DNA of 64,000 nucleotides from Candidatus Zhuqueibacterota bacterium. GTDB taxonomy: Bacteria > Zhuqueibacterota > Zhuqueibacteria > Zhuqueibacterales > Zhuqueibacteraceae. Positions 8,156-16,825 of this stretch are shown piece after piece. Below the pieces are notes generated by a model. The model had not been told where the DNA came from and searched no databases. It was given only the letters and a program-made list of their open reading frames with translations. The position numbers were made by a program, and so were the translations under genes. Location: positions 1-64,000 of the forward strand of contig JAKEEU010000323.1 in NCBI GenBank assembly GCA_022616415.1. Direction: 5' to 3'. Position 1 is the first letter of the stretch. Every line of letters starts with the position of its first letter.

Positions 8156-10276
8156 CTAATTCGTTAATTGGGTGATTTCAAATTCACCCAGATTATACAG
8201 GACAAATAACTTATTATGCCCCTCATCTTTCTTGGTAGCTTTAAAAGTTGCCGTGACCGTCGCCGTTTCCAAGTCAGTCGCGCTTGGCTTGATCCGGAGG
8301 AATGCATGTCTGGTCTCGGCAGCCGGGCCAAGCGTCTTCAGCGTGCGCGCCGCAGGATGAGGATCGCGCCACGAGGGATCGTAAAGGGAGGCGAGGCTGA
8401 TCTCATCCGCTGATGGCGAAGCTGGTATCGTTTTCGTCCTGGCGACATCGACATTTTCAATTATCGCGCCAGAACTGTCGAACCGGCTGAATTTCATATT
8501 GCGCCGATCAGCATGGTCGACGAAAAGAGCAAAATTCAAATCGTCGAGCGTCCAATTAGATTCGCCAACGGCAAAATTTATGGCGTCATTCAGATAGGCC
8601 GTCACATAGACATTATAATCGCTATCGATCGGAAGGAAGGGAAAGGTTAAAAAGAAGAAATCGGTTTCCTTCATAATAAGATTTTTGTGCTTTTCGATGG
8701 CAACCACAAACCGCCGCATGATCCGTCCGGTTTCAACATATCGCTGGTTCAGCTCAGCCAATTTTGCGCCTGCGGCAAAAATGATCGTCAGCAAGACGCT
8801 GCAACCCAAGACGCTGAGGAGCGGGCGGCGTCGCGGGGAAAAAATCGCTCGCGAAATTTGAACACCAATAAAGAGACAAAGCGGAACGGTGAGCAGATAG
8901 AGATAGCGAGTTTCATAGTATGGCATCTTGAGCAGGATATTATGGGTTGGCAATGCAAACATTAGCATCATCAGCAGCGTAAATGCGGTGGGTTTATGCT
9001 TCCAGGCATATTTGCCGGCATAAACAAGCAAGAAAAGAATGGCGCCGACAAATATTCCCCAAAAAAGAAATTCGTGATTTTTTTGAAATATCAGCGCCTT
9101 CGCCCGATAATCGTAGTCCAGCGGCCAAAACAAGCCGAGCACGCTGTAAAAGTCTCGCACAAAGCTGACGGGACTTATCTGCAAATGCGTATTGACATTG
9201 TTGGAGAGCGCATTATTATAGCCGCCCATGTTACCCAGGATTTGCATGCGAAACGGCAGGTAGAGAGCAAGCACAATAAAAAAGCTCAAGGCGTACCTTC
9301 CGGGAAGTTTGGCAAATAATTGCAAGACTTTCCTATGAAAGACGCCGCCAAGCAATACCAGACCGCCGATGATTATCGCATACCAACGAATGAGATCCAC
9401 CCAGGAGGTTACAAATTCGCTAACGGCGCCATCATTCGAGAGATATTTGGCAACCACACCGGGGCTAAACAACACTCCAGCGCTCAACGAGAGCGCGCCC
9501 AAAGCCAGCAATACAATTGACCGGGACTTTGCATTCCTGGCAATCGCGAGGTCAGAATTCGATTTTCTTGCTTGATCGTCCTTTTCAGCGTGGCCGTTCT
9601 GCCGTGAAAAAAACAGCTCAAAGGAAAGCACCAGCAAAGGAACGATAAAAGCGAGCTCCTTCATCAGCAAGCAACAAAGAAAGGCGACGAGGGAAAGCGC
9701 GTAGATTAAAAGCGATTTTCTTTTGATAAACATCGCAAACAAAACCAATGACGACAGACAAAAAGTCGTCCCGATCAAATCAGTTCTGCCGGAAATTAAA
9801 CCCACGGCGAAATAATGCGCGGGGTGCACGGAAAAAAGCAAGCCGGCGATCAAACTCGCCGCCCGGCTTTGCGTGATAAAATAAGCGACGACGAATACGA
9901 GCAGCGTATTGAAAAAGTGGAAGAGAAAATTGGTCAAGTGCCGTCCGGCCACATATTCACCCCAAATCGCCGTATCGATCATATAAGATAATACCTCAAA
10001 TGGCCGGTAATAGCCGCCCTCATTCATATTGCCAAGCACATTGGATAGGAAAACCCATCCCAGCGCGCGCTGACCAAACTTCCACGCATGCACGTGATGG
10101 AAATCATCAGCCGGAGCCAGGTACCCATACCGCAGTCCATCGCTAAAAACATATAGATTAACCAAAAGCAGGAGCGCTAGGCTTAAGATGACCCATCGTT
10201 TTTCCATAAAAAGCCGAATTGGTTTCTTTGAAGCAACATTTGCATCGCGCTGCGGGCCGGATAACGTAATCATCAT
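8156..10276 (-). CDS. Polytopic GT-C glycosyltransferase-like protein (TMTC/PMT-like)
   Basis: 706 residues. The first ~460 are strongly hydrophobic with many predicted membrane helices; the last ~200 form a soluble domain. An acidic pair in the first external loop (APADDFHH, about residues 55-62) fits the catalytic Asp of GT-C enzymes, and HPAHYFAVGLISGRTDLI (around residue 155) closely resembles the loop of TMTC-type O-mannosyltransferases. Unlike those proteins I see no TPR repeats at the C-terminus. Expected role: transfer of a sugar from a polyprenyl-phosphate donor outside the cytoplasmic membrane, to protein or glycan. Two adjacent ATG codons (10276 and 10273) lack a clear ribosome site; an internal ATG at 10207, just before the first helix, is an alternative start. 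Confidence 0.72.
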   Translation of the reverse strand: MMITLSGPQRDANVASKKPIRLFMEKRWVILSLALLLLVNLYVFSDGLRYGYLAPADDFHHVHAWKFGQRALGWVFLSNVLGNMNEGGYYRPFEVLSYMIDTAIWGEYVAGRHLTNFLFHFFNTLLVFVVAYFITQSRAASLIAGLLFSVHPAHYFAVGLISGRTDLIGTTFCLSSLVLFAMFIKRKSLLIYALSLVAFLCCLLMKELAFIVPLLVLSFELFFSRQNGHAEKDDQARKSNSDLAIARNAKSRSIVLLALGALSLSAGVLFSPGVVAKYLSNDGAVSEFVTSWVDLIRWYAIIIGGLVLLGGVFHRKVLQLFAKLPGRYALSFFIVLALYLPFRMQILGNMGGYNNALSNNVNTHLQISPVSFVRDFYSVLGLFWPLDYDYRAKALIFQKNHEFLFWGIFVGAILFLLVYAGKYAWKHKPTAFTLLMMLMFALPTHNILLKMPYYETRYLYLLTVPLCLFIGVQISRAIFSPRRRPLLSVLGCSVLLTIIFAAGAKLAELNQRYVETGRIMRRFVVAIEKHKNLIMKETDFFFLTFPFLPIDSDYNVYVTAYLNDAINFAVGESNWTLDDLNFALFVDHADRRNMKFSRFDSSGAIIENVDVARTKTIPASPSADEISLASLYDPSWRDPHPAARTLKTLGPAAETRHAFLRIKPSATDLETATVTATFKATKKDEGHNKLFVLYNLGEFEITQLTN

Positions 10277-10693
10277 CTGAATTCTGAGTAACGGTCGCAG
10301 ATTGGATTGGATAAATTTCGGTGGAAGAATGAAAACACTTTAAAAAGAATTCACCCAGAGATCCCGCAAGCCTGCCTGCCGCAGGCCAGGGGCGGGACAA
10401 AGGTTTCGCAAAGATTTTTAATGACAAAACAATTACCGAGATTTCGGACAAAACTCTTACAATTTTCATGCCATTGCCTTAAACCACTAAGCTCTTATTT
10501 TTAACAAGTTGCATCTGATGACCAGGCAGCAAAACGGCTTTAGACATGTATCACTTCTGCGACATTGGTTCGCCTTAATACAAACCGGCATTGGAGTCAA
10601 TTTGCTTAACCCCGATAATTCATGAACTATATTTTTAAGCTTAAGCCGAGAAGCAGAGTGTAGCCGATTTACGCACCGCGTGAATTATCGGGG
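10277..10693. other. 417-base intergenic region with two palindromic elements
   Basis: No convincing reading frame. It holds a GC-rich imperfect palindrome around 10370-10396 (CCTGCCTGCCGCAGGCCAGG) and, at its right end, the TTAA-flanked element at 10606-10697. The rest, about 10400-10600, is AT-rich with no structure I can name. It may include the promoter of the 8156-10276 gene, but no clear -35/-10 pair was found. Confidence 0.5.
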
Positions 10694-10697
10694 TTAA
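10606..10697. mobile_element. MITE-like element with 13-bp terminal inverted repeats flanked by TTAA
   Basis: CCCCGATAATTCA at 10610-10622 is exactly inverted at 10681-10693, and TTAA stands directly outside both ends (10606-10609 and 10694-10697), as expected of a 4-bp target duplication. The element itself is 84 bp and non-coding. The right-hand TTAA supplies the TAA stop codon of the TolB-like gene (10694-10696), so the insertion probably defined or shortened that protein's C-terminus. TTAA specificity and a GC-initial terminus are reminiscent of IS1380-type elements; that family link is an inference only. Confidence 0.68.
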
Positions 10698-11686
10698 TCA
10701 TATTCCTGGCCGGTTATTTCCTCGGCAGCTTGAATGAATACCCATTGGGAGAATCTGCCTAGTTTTCTCATCTTATTTTTCATTTTAGTGGCCAACAAAT
10801 ACGGCAGTGTTGGCGAGGAGACCAGCCAAATGTCTTCATTTCCGCTTTTATTTGATTGAAAAGCAATTTTCTTTCCATCGGGAGACCACGAAGGCGACCA
10901 GGCGTAGCATTCGTCAATTGTCACTTGATTCTCCGCATTACCGGCAAGCGACTTGACCCAAATTTCACTTGCTCCGCTTCGATCCGATCTGAATGCGATG
11001 CTGCTGCCATCCGGCGACCAAGCGGGAGCATCGTCAAGCGCCTCGTGATTGGTGAACTGGACCGCTTCTCCACCTGCAGCCGGCGCGAGCCAAATATCAT
11101 AATTGCCGCTTCTGGAAGAGGTGAACGCAATGGTTTGACCATCAGGAGACCAGGCCGGAAATTTGTCATCCGTGGTGTCTGCGGTGATCTGGGTCGCCTT
11201 TCCCCCTGCTGCCGGGATCACCCATATATCCCAATTGCCGCTCCTTAGTGAAGCGAAAGCAAGTTGCTTTCCATCCGGAGACCAAACCGGCGTGAGGTCC
11301 GGACTGCGATCGAACGTGAGCTGCCTCATCGCCCCCTCAGCAACCTTGACAATCCAGACGTCAAGGTTGCCGCTACGCGTGGATTGAAAGGCGATTTCGC
11401 TGCCATCCGGCGACCAGGAGGGAAACCAATCCGAACCTTCCTTTGAAGTCACTTGTTTGAGGGATTGGTCTGCGATCGACATCAACCAGATATTTTCAAC
11501 CCCGTTTGTATTGGAGACAAAAGCTATCTGGTCACCGCGTGGAGACCAAACTGGGGTTCGCTCATCCTCGGCGCCGTTCGAGATTTGTTCGGGTGATACC
11601 CAGAATCCAAACAGAAGCATGCCCGCGCCGAACAGGAGCGCAAAGCTGAGAAACAAACTTGCGGTTTTACGTGATGGAATATACAT
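10694..11686 (-). CDS. TolB-like beta-propeller (PD40 repeat) exported protein
   Basis: 330 residues: an N-terminal signal/anchor segment (about 8-29) and six repeats containing W-SP-G--IAF-S---G---IW, about residues 46-290 (blocks such as WSPDGKQLAF and WSPDGSSIAF). These are PD40/WD40-like repeats of the TolB propeller type, periplasmic or surface-exposed protein-binding scaffolds. No Pal/TolA partner genes are nearby, so a true Tol system role is unlikely. The last ~45 residues after the propeller lack repeats and end at a stop codon lying in the TTAA flank of the adjacent inverted-repeat element, so the tail may not be native. The gene lies 19 bases downstream of the deacetylase gene and is probably cotranscribed. 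Confidence 0.85.
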   Translation of the reverse strand: MYIPSRKTASLFLSFALLFGAGMLLFGFWVSPEQISNGAEDERTPVWSPRGDQIAFVSNTNGVENIWLMSIADQSLKQVTSKEGSDWFPSWSPDGSEIAFQSTRSGNLDVWIVKVAEGAMRQLTFDRSPDLTPVWSPDGKQLAFASLRSGNWDIWVIPAAGGKATQITADTTDDKFPAWSPDGQTIAFTSSRSGNYDIWLAPAAGGEAVQFTNHEALDDAPAWSPDGSSIAFRSDRSGASEIWVKSLAGNAENQVTIDECYAWSPSWSPDGKKIAFQSNKSGNEDIWLVSSPTLPYLLATKMKNKMRKLGRFSQWVFIQAAEEITGQEYD

Positions 11687-11705
11687 AGGTTTTCAGCAGG
11701 TGGTC

Positions 11706-12506
11706 TTAATCCGACAGCAGCAATCGCCGCTTGAATTTGCCCAATTGTTTTTTGGCGTAATAATAATAACTCAGTCCGCGCTGGATTTTGAAAACAAAGT
11801 GGCGCAGCGAATCGCCCCAGAGAATTTCGGTGCGGCCAATGGCAAAGTCATCCACTGGTCTCCCAGCCTCGAAAGGTGGGCCGCCGCAGGCGCCGCGATA
11901 GCCAAAAGATCGCACCACCGCTTGCACGGATTGATTGAATTTTGACCAGGGGTAGCAGAAAAATTCAACCGGCCGGCCCAGCTTGGCCGCTAAATGATGC
12001 TTTGATTCGCCGATCTCACGTTCCAACTCCTCGCGCGACAACGCGGTCATCCGCCGGTGATCAAGCCCGTGGGAATGAAATTCCCAGCCGGCTTCTTGCA
12101 TTTCCAGAATCTCCGGCCAGGCCATAAAAGTTTCCCGTCCTTCCCGTGGTGCCGCGGCATCGCGACGAACAAAATTATGAATGAGAAAAACCGTGGCCAC
12201 GAACCCATGCCGGCGCAAAATCGGAAACGCCTGGCTGTAGTTGCAAAAATAGCCGTCGTCAAAAGTAATCACGAACGGCTTGGGCGGCACCGGCAAACCA
12301 CAGCGATAGTAGTCCAGCAGTTGGCTGAGATGAATGGCAGAAAATCCCTGCTCGGCCAGCCAGCGCATTTGCGCCGCAAAATTCTCGGGCGATACACAGA
12401 ACGGCCGCCAGCGCCGGTCCGCCTCGGTGTCGACACGATGGTAAAGCAAAACCGGAATACGCGGACGAGGATTTTCATTTGGTTTTGTAGACATCGATAC
12501 TATCAT
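11706..12506 (-). CDS. Polysaccharide deacetylase (CE4/NodB domain)
   Basis: 266 residues. CE4 motifs: TFDDGY at 81-86 (catalytic base and metal Asp), HSHGLDHR at 144-151 (metal His residues; a spaced variant of H-xxx-H), and CYPW near 187 corresponding to the third motif. The family removes N- or O-acetyl groups from polysaccharides using a divalent metal. No signal peptide or membrane helix is seen, so it may act on cytoplasmic lipid-linked intermediates. ATG codons at 12506 and 12494 are both possible; neither has a strong ribosome site. The gene precedes the TolB-like gene and follows (on the minus strand) the long intergenic repeat region. Confidence 0.87.
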   Translation of the reverse strand: MIVSMSTKPNENPRPRIPVLLYHRVDTEADRRWRPFCVSPENFAAQMRWLAEQGFSAIHLSQLLDYYRCGLPVPPKPFVITFDDGYFCNYSQAFPILRRHGFVATVFLIHNFVRRDAAAPREGRETFMAWPEILEMQEAGWEFHSHGLDHRRMTALSREELEREIGESKHHLAAKLGRPVEFFCYPWSKFNQSVQAVVRSFGYRGACGGPPFEAGRPVDDFAIGRTEILWGDSLRHFVFKIQRGLSYYYYAKKQLGKFKRRLLLSD

Positions 12507-12549
12507 TAAGTTTACTTATACAACCAAACCCAGAAAAAACTTCTGAAAT

Positions 12550-12638
12550 TTTTTAGCTCGCGGAAATGGAACATCTCACGGAAGCAAAGCAATTCACATT
12601 TTAATTCCGTGAGCCGTTCCAATTCCGTGAGCTAAAAA
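12550..12638. repeat. Long imperfect inverted repeat (33-nt arms)
   Basis: Arms 12550-12582 and 12606-12638 pair at 29 of 33 positions around a 23-nt loop; core words are TTTTTAGCTC and TCTCACGGA / TCCGTGAG. As RNA this would be a very stable hairpin downstream of the flippase gene. It could serve as a 3' processing/termination structure or be a miniature mobile element. Confidence 0.7.
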
Positions 12639-12639
12639 T

Positions 12640-12688
12640 GGCAGAATAATTTTATGGCAGAATGATTCTGTCGTCAAATTATTCTGCC
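12640..12688. repeat. Nested palindromic element with GGCAGAATAATT arms
   Basis: GGCAGAATAATT at 12640-12651 is exactly inverted at 12677-12688, and the interior carries a further palindrome CAGAAT-G-ATTCTG. It begins 2 bases after the preceding 33-nt-arm inverted repeat, so the two elements sit back to back. Confidence 0.65.
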
Positions 12689-12703
12689 TAAAGTTTTTGT
12701 GCT

Positions 12704-12748
12704 GCCCGAAGGGCTCCAGTTTTCAGCTTGCCTGAAAATCTGGTGTAG
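12704..12748. repeat. 45-bp dispersed repeat, copy 1
   Basis: Matches the segment 25058-25102 in the same orientation at 37 of 45 positions without gaps, sharing GCCCGAAGGGCTCC and CTGAAAATCTG. It contains the small palindrome GCCC-GAA-GGGC. It lies 3' of the flippase gene on the minus strand. Confidence 0.65.
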
Positions 12749-12941
12749 GCTGTGAAAAGTCAAATCCGTGCCTTTTTTGGCGAAGAAATGTTTAAGCAAA
12801 ATAATTGTGGCAAGATAATTTACCATGGTTTCACGAACCTGACGGGCGCCGCCTATAATTTTGCCCTAATCATTTTACGATCAATTGCTCTTATCCCGTT
12901 GGGAAATTCTGTTTATTCGTCTCAAAAGATTCAGCCCCGGC

Positions 12942-14381
12942 TCATGCCGCTTTTTTAAGCAAACGGAAGATCAGCGCCTGGTCGCTTGCCGAGATAACGC
13001 CGAACGCATAAGCGCTAACCGCATAGATCAAAAACGACAAGGGCAAAACGGCCAACAGACTGATGTGGCGCAATAGGAAAATGAAAATGCCCATGACCAT
13101 CGCTGCCAGCGCAATCCGCACCAGCCCGCTGATCATGTTTTTATATTCGAACTTAATCAGCTTCTGAAAAACAAAGGGAATTTGCAGAGCGAGGTAAAAA
13201 TTGATGGAAATGAGGGTGGCAATGGTCGCACCGATAAAGCCGAAGCGCGGGACAAGCAGATAATTGAGCGAAATATTTACAACCATGCCAACCGCATTGA
13301 CCGCGAGATCGATTTTTTGGTTGTTGCTTGCCACCAGCGCATAAGCAAAGATTTGGGAAATGCCATAAGGCACAAGCGCCCAAATCAAAATCTGCAAAAC
13401 TTTCACCGCTGGCAGATAAGCCGGCCCATAGAAAAGCAAGATGATTTTTTCAGACAGCAACGACAAGGCCACGGCCACAGGCAAGGTCACCATTCCCAGC
13501 ATGCGCAACGATTTGCGGCATGCCATTTCGAAGCTGGCCCCGGACGATTTGAAAAAATTGGACATCACCGGAAAAAGTGAGTTGACAAAACTATCGACAA
13601 GAACGAGGGAAAGCAAAAGGAAACGGTAGGCCGCAGAATAATAGCCGACTTCTTCTTTGGAGCGCAGAGCCTCGAGCATGATGCCGTCGACATTCCAGTA
13701 GATGATGACGCAAACCGTAATGAGCGCAAAAATGCGCGCCTGCCCGATGAGCTCTTTTATAACCGGCCATTGGATACCACCCAAGGGCCTGGCGATATGT
13801 TTATTGATATAGTAAAAATAGTAGACCGGCTTCAGATATCGCGTAACCACATAAACCCAAATGAGCGCGACGACCCCATAGCCATTATAAATCAGCGCCA
13901 GGCTCAGCCCCACCCGGACAACATTCTCGAGCAGCGAGGCGTAGCCGATATGGCTCAGTTTTTCAAAACCGCTGATGACGCCTTCATAAGCCTCGATCAG
14001 AGCCGCTGCGACCAGGGAGAGGCTTGCATAAACAGTTCCGCGAATGACGAAGGGGTCATCACTGAGCAGCATGACCAGCAAGCTCATCAGGGCGGCGCTG
14101 GCAATTCCAAATGCCACGCTGGTGTTGCTGCTGGCGGCGAGATATCGGTGCGCCTTTTCCTTGTTTTGGGCAATTTCCCGCGTCAACAAATTGCGCATAC
14201 CGAAGGCGGCAATGATTTGAAAGACTGCCACATATTTCAATATCGTGTTGTATTCCCCAAATCCATCAACTTTCAAGACACGACTGATCGTGACAATGAG
14301 GTAGAAAGAAATCACCGGCTGCAGCGCATTGGCCAGCGTCAAAATCACCGTATTTTTAAACAGCCGCTGGGCAGTGCTCAT
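12942..14381 (-). CDS. Oligosaccharide flippase (Wzx/MATE-like, polysaccharide biosynthesis protein)
   Basis: 479 residues, hydrophobic throughout with roughly 12-14 membrane helices. The N-terminal pattern (FKNTVILTLANALQPVISF, FGEYNTILKYV) and overall length fit the RfbX/Wzx polysaccharide export family, which moves undecaprenyl-linked oligosaccharide units across the cytoplasmic membrane. It is the last gene (3' end) of the run of glycosyltransferases at 14464-19849, consistent with flipping the unit they assemble. The gap to the upstream GT4 gene is 82 bases. No internal frameshift is seen. Confidence 0.88.
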   Translation of the reverse strand: MSTAQRLFKNTVILTLANALQPVISFYLIVTISRVLKVDGFGEYNTILKYVAVFQIIAAFGMRNLLTREIAQNKEKAHRYLAASSNTSVAFGIASAALMSLLVMLLSDDPFVIRGTVYASLSLVAAALIEAYEGVISGFEKLSHIGYASLLENVVRVGLSLALIYNGYGVVALIWVYVVTRYLKPVYYFYYINKHIARPLGGIQWPVIKELIGQARIFALITVCVIIYWNVDGIMLEALRSKEEVGYYSAAYRFLLLSLVLVDSFVNSLFPVMSNFFKSSGASFEMACRKSLRMLGMVTLPVAVALSLLSEKIILLFYGPAYLPAVKVLQILIWALVPYGISQIFAYALVASNNQKIDLAVNAVGMVVNISLNYLLVPRFGFIGATIATLISINFYLALQIPFVFQKLIKFEYKNMISGLVRIALAAMVMGIFIFLLRHISLLAVLPLSFLIYAVSAYAFGVISASDQALIFRLLKKAA

Positions 14382-14463
14382 AAAATTTCTTAAGATATAA
14401 ATTCCACATCATAACGGAAGTATAGGCAATTCGGCATCGAAACTATATGACTACTAATCAAGC

Positions 14464-15603
14464 TTACCGTTTTTTTTGCAAAACGTTTTGATGGTAAAGA
14501 TTATTATAGAGCATTTGAAAACTGGTCAATTGCTTTTGTAATGAAAACTCTCTCTCAGCTATAGCTCTTGACTTTTGGCTGTATTGAGAAATTTTATCGC
14601 GCGCGGATAATATTGTTTCCAATGCCTCATGCATAGCTATGACATTTTTGGGCGGGACCAAAAATCCATTTTCTCCATCTCGGATTGCTTCGGGAGCTCC
14701 ACCTACAGTTGTTGCGATCACGGGCTTTCCACATGCCATCGCTTCCAAAATCACATTGGGTAACCCTTCACCTGCAATTGAAGGCAAAACCAAAATATCT
14801 ATTGCATTTAATATTTCATTCACATCTTTGCGAATTCCCAAAAAACGAATACGCCCATGAAGGCCAGTCTCATGGACCATGTTTTCAAGATCGCGACGGC
14901 AGTTACCATCGCCCACAAAGATACTGGAAATATGAGAATACTTGGCGGTCAACGTGCGAAATGCCTCGATAAAGTATCGGTGTCCTTTAACTTCTTCAAG
15001 CCGGGCGACAATGGCTATCGCGATTTCTTCATCCTTAAATCCAAGCTCATGTCTTTTGCTTTCTAATCCTCCGTTCGGATGAAATTTTTCCAAATCAACA
15101 CCGTAGTGAATAACTTCGATTTTATCAGGATCGAGACCGCGTCGACGAATGAGGGATTCCTTGATCTCATGCGAAACGGCAACCACTTTGTCCGTAAAAT
15201 ACATCGCGAGCCTATAGCCGGCACGGCGCTGCAATTTGTGATGATAAGAGTCGCCCTCATGCGACACCGTCTCCCATGAAATCACAACGGGCGCACCAGC
15301 CGTTCTTGCGGCCAGCGTACCGACGAAATCCGCCCAAAATAATGTGGTTTGCACGACGTCGATCTGATGCTCTTTCACAATCTTGCGTATTTGAAAAAAG
15401 GGCGCCAGATCAAATCTATGTTTACGCTGGCACTGAAAAATTGGAACGCCAAGCCGGAGAAAGCGATCGGCAAGCGGCCCGGCCGGCCCAACGTTCGCAA
15501 TCACGTTCTCATACTTCGCCGGATCCAGGCGCTCGACAAGCTCACAGAGCTTGGTTTCAGCGCCACCCATTCGAAAGCCATCCACGACCTGGAGAATTTT
15601 CAT
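14464..15603 (-). CDS. GT4-family glycosyltransferase
   Basis: 379 residues with the GT-B two-domain layout. The N-terminal domain opens with KILQVVDGFRMGGAE, where the GGAE loop is typical of GT4 enzymes; the C-terminal domain has a GDG loop and the E-x7-E nucleotide-sugar motif (GEGLPNVILEAMACGKPV), followed by GGAPEAI and DGENG. Retaining transfer from a nucleotide sugar to a lipid-linked or glycan acceptor at the cytoplasmic face is expected. The ATG overlaps the stop of the upstream GT4 gene by 4 bases (ATGA), so the two are translationally coupled. Confidence 0.9.
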   Translation of the reverse strand: MKILQVVDGFRMGGAETKLCELVERLDPAKYENVIANVGPAGPLADRFLRLGVPIFQCQRKHRFDLAPFFQIRKIVKEHQIDVVQTTLFWADFVGTLAARTAGAPVVISWETVSHEGDSYHHKLQRRAGYRLAMYFTDKVVAVSHEIKESLIRRRGLDPDKIEVIHYGVDLEKFHPNGGLESKRHELGFKDEEIAIAIVARLEEVKGHRYFIEAFRTLTAKYSHISSIFVGDGNCRRDLENMVHETGLHGRIRFLGIRKDVNEILNAIDILVLPSIAGEGLPNVILEAMACGKPVIATTVGGAPEAIRDGENGFLVPPKNVIAMHEALETILSARDKISQYSQKSRAIAEREFSLQKQLTSFQMLYNNLYHQNVLQKKR

Positions 15604-16781
15604 TTCAATATTTCCTCGAAAATGGCAATAATTTTTTTTGCATGTTGCTCCCAGGTGTATTGCTCTAATACCTCGCGGCGGGCTTGCATACCGAGGCGTT
15701 TCCGCAAGGCTTCATTTTCGATCAAGCTGACCGTCTTCTGCAATAGCGCCTCACCACCATCCGGATCGATGAGCAGGCCATTTTCGCCATCCTTGATCAC
15801 TTCGCCGACCTGGCCGATGTCACTGGCGACCACGGCTTTGCCGGCTGCCATGTATTCGAATATTTTCAAGGAACTCGGATACCAAAATGACAATTTGGGA
15901 TATGGGGCAAGGACAATGTCCATGCAGTCGAGGTATTGCGGCACTTCGTCATGAGGCACGGTTCCGGTCAGAATGACTCTCGGAGCATAATTTTTGATAT
16001 GGAGCTTTTTCTGAAAGAACTCTTTATTGGCGCCGCCGCCGACCATCATGAAGACGACGTTAGGATAATTTTCAAGAACATGCAAGGCCATCGCGATCAA
16101 ATTTTCGATGCCACTCCACCCCACCAATGAGCCGGTCCAGCCGATGACGGTTTTTTCTTGCAAAGCGTATTTTTTTATCATGTCGACGGGCTTCTCACGC
16201 GGCCGGAATTTTTCCGGATCCGCGCCATTCGGAACGACGTGTATTTTTTCGGCCTCGACGCCCAGCTCGATGTAATAATCTTTCAGGATATTGCTGATCG
16301 CAATGACCGCTTCAGCCCGGCGCAACACCTCCAATTCGATTTTGGCGGAAAGATGGCCCAGGTGCTTGAAATGTTTTCCGTAAAAATTCGCATGTTCGTA
16401 GGTGACGGGACAATCGGCCTCGATTACCAGAGGCACATCAAGCCAGCGACTCAAGAGAGCATTGGAAAAAACATATAATTCCAAACGCGAAAAAAGAATA
16501 TCCGGTTTCTGCTTTTTAATAATCTGATATTCTTGCAGCAGATGGGGAAGATTCAACGCCAGCTTCTTGGGCTCGTGCAGATACCTTTGCAGCTTGGGCT
16601 TGAGACTTTCTTTAAACCTATCTGTGGCGGTGATTTTTCCGTTGGGCTGTGGGGTCCGCCATTCGAGATAAGTCGTATGTCCGAGATTTTCGACAGCGCG
16701 AAGCAGCTCTCTCGCTTTGGTAGCGGCGCCGGCGGAAACGCCGGCAATATCCCAGACATAATTAAAATAAGTGATCACCAT
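15600..16781 (-). CDS. GT4-family glycosyltransferase
   Basis: 393 residues. N-terminal GT-B domain with SAGAATKARELLRA (a glycine loop variant), then VVPNGADPEKF at the domain boundary, IGWTGSL, and a C-terminal donor motif PSSLKIFEYMAAGKAVVASD in which the first Glu of E-x7-E is not obvious but the second is present. FEYMAAGKAVVASD and DGENGLL are typical of the WbuB/WcaI-like GT4 subgroup. It overlaps the following GT4 gene by 4 bases and lies 44 bases downstream of another GT4 gene. Acceptor and donor sugars cannot be told from sequence. Confidence 0.88.
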   Translation of the reverse strand: MVITYFNYVWDIAGVSAGAATKARELLRAVENLGHTTYLEWRTPQPNGKITATDRFKESLKPKLQRYLHEPKKLALNLPHLLQEYQIIKKQKPDILFSRLELYVFSNALLSRWLDVPLVIEADCPVTYEHANFYGKHFKHLGHLSAKIELEVLRRAEAVIAISNILKDYYIELGVEAEKIHVVPNGADPEKFRPREKPVDMIKKYALQEKTVIGWTGSLVGWSGIENLIAMALHVLENYPNVVFMMVGGGANKEFFQKKLHIKNYAPRVILTGTVPHDEVPQYLDCMDIVLAPYPKLSFWYPSSLKIFEYMAAGKAVVASDIGQVGEVIKDGENGLLIDPDGGEALLQKTVSLIENEALRKRLGMQARREVLEQYTWEQHAKKIIAIFEEILK

Positions 16782-16825
16782 ATCAAAGTATTTCTGCTAA
16801 AAAACCGTTTCACGCACGAGACGGC

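Larger units (their letters stand above)
12507..12941. other. 435-base intergenic region composed largely of repeats
   Basis: No supported gene. From left to right: a 33-nt-arm inverted repeat (12550-12638), a 12-nt-arm inverted repeat with an inner palindrome (12640-12688), and one copy of a 45-bp dispersed repeat (12704-12748). The remaining 190 bases up to the flippase stop at 12942 are AT-rich and unremarkable. Confidence 0.6.

Noticed and set aside
10606-10697. Rho-independent terminator for the TolB-like gene
   Set aside because: The loop would be 58 bases long and no T-run follows; TTAA flanks fit an insertion element better.
10694-11686. Component of a classical Tol-Pal system
   Set aside because: Only the propeller repeats are shared; no tolQ, tolR, tolA or pal gene is nearby and the neighbours are glycan enzymes.
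12600-12700. CRISPR-like repeats
   Set aside because: The repeats here are inverted pairs and single dispersed units, not regularly spaced direct repeats with unique spacers, and no cas genes are present.
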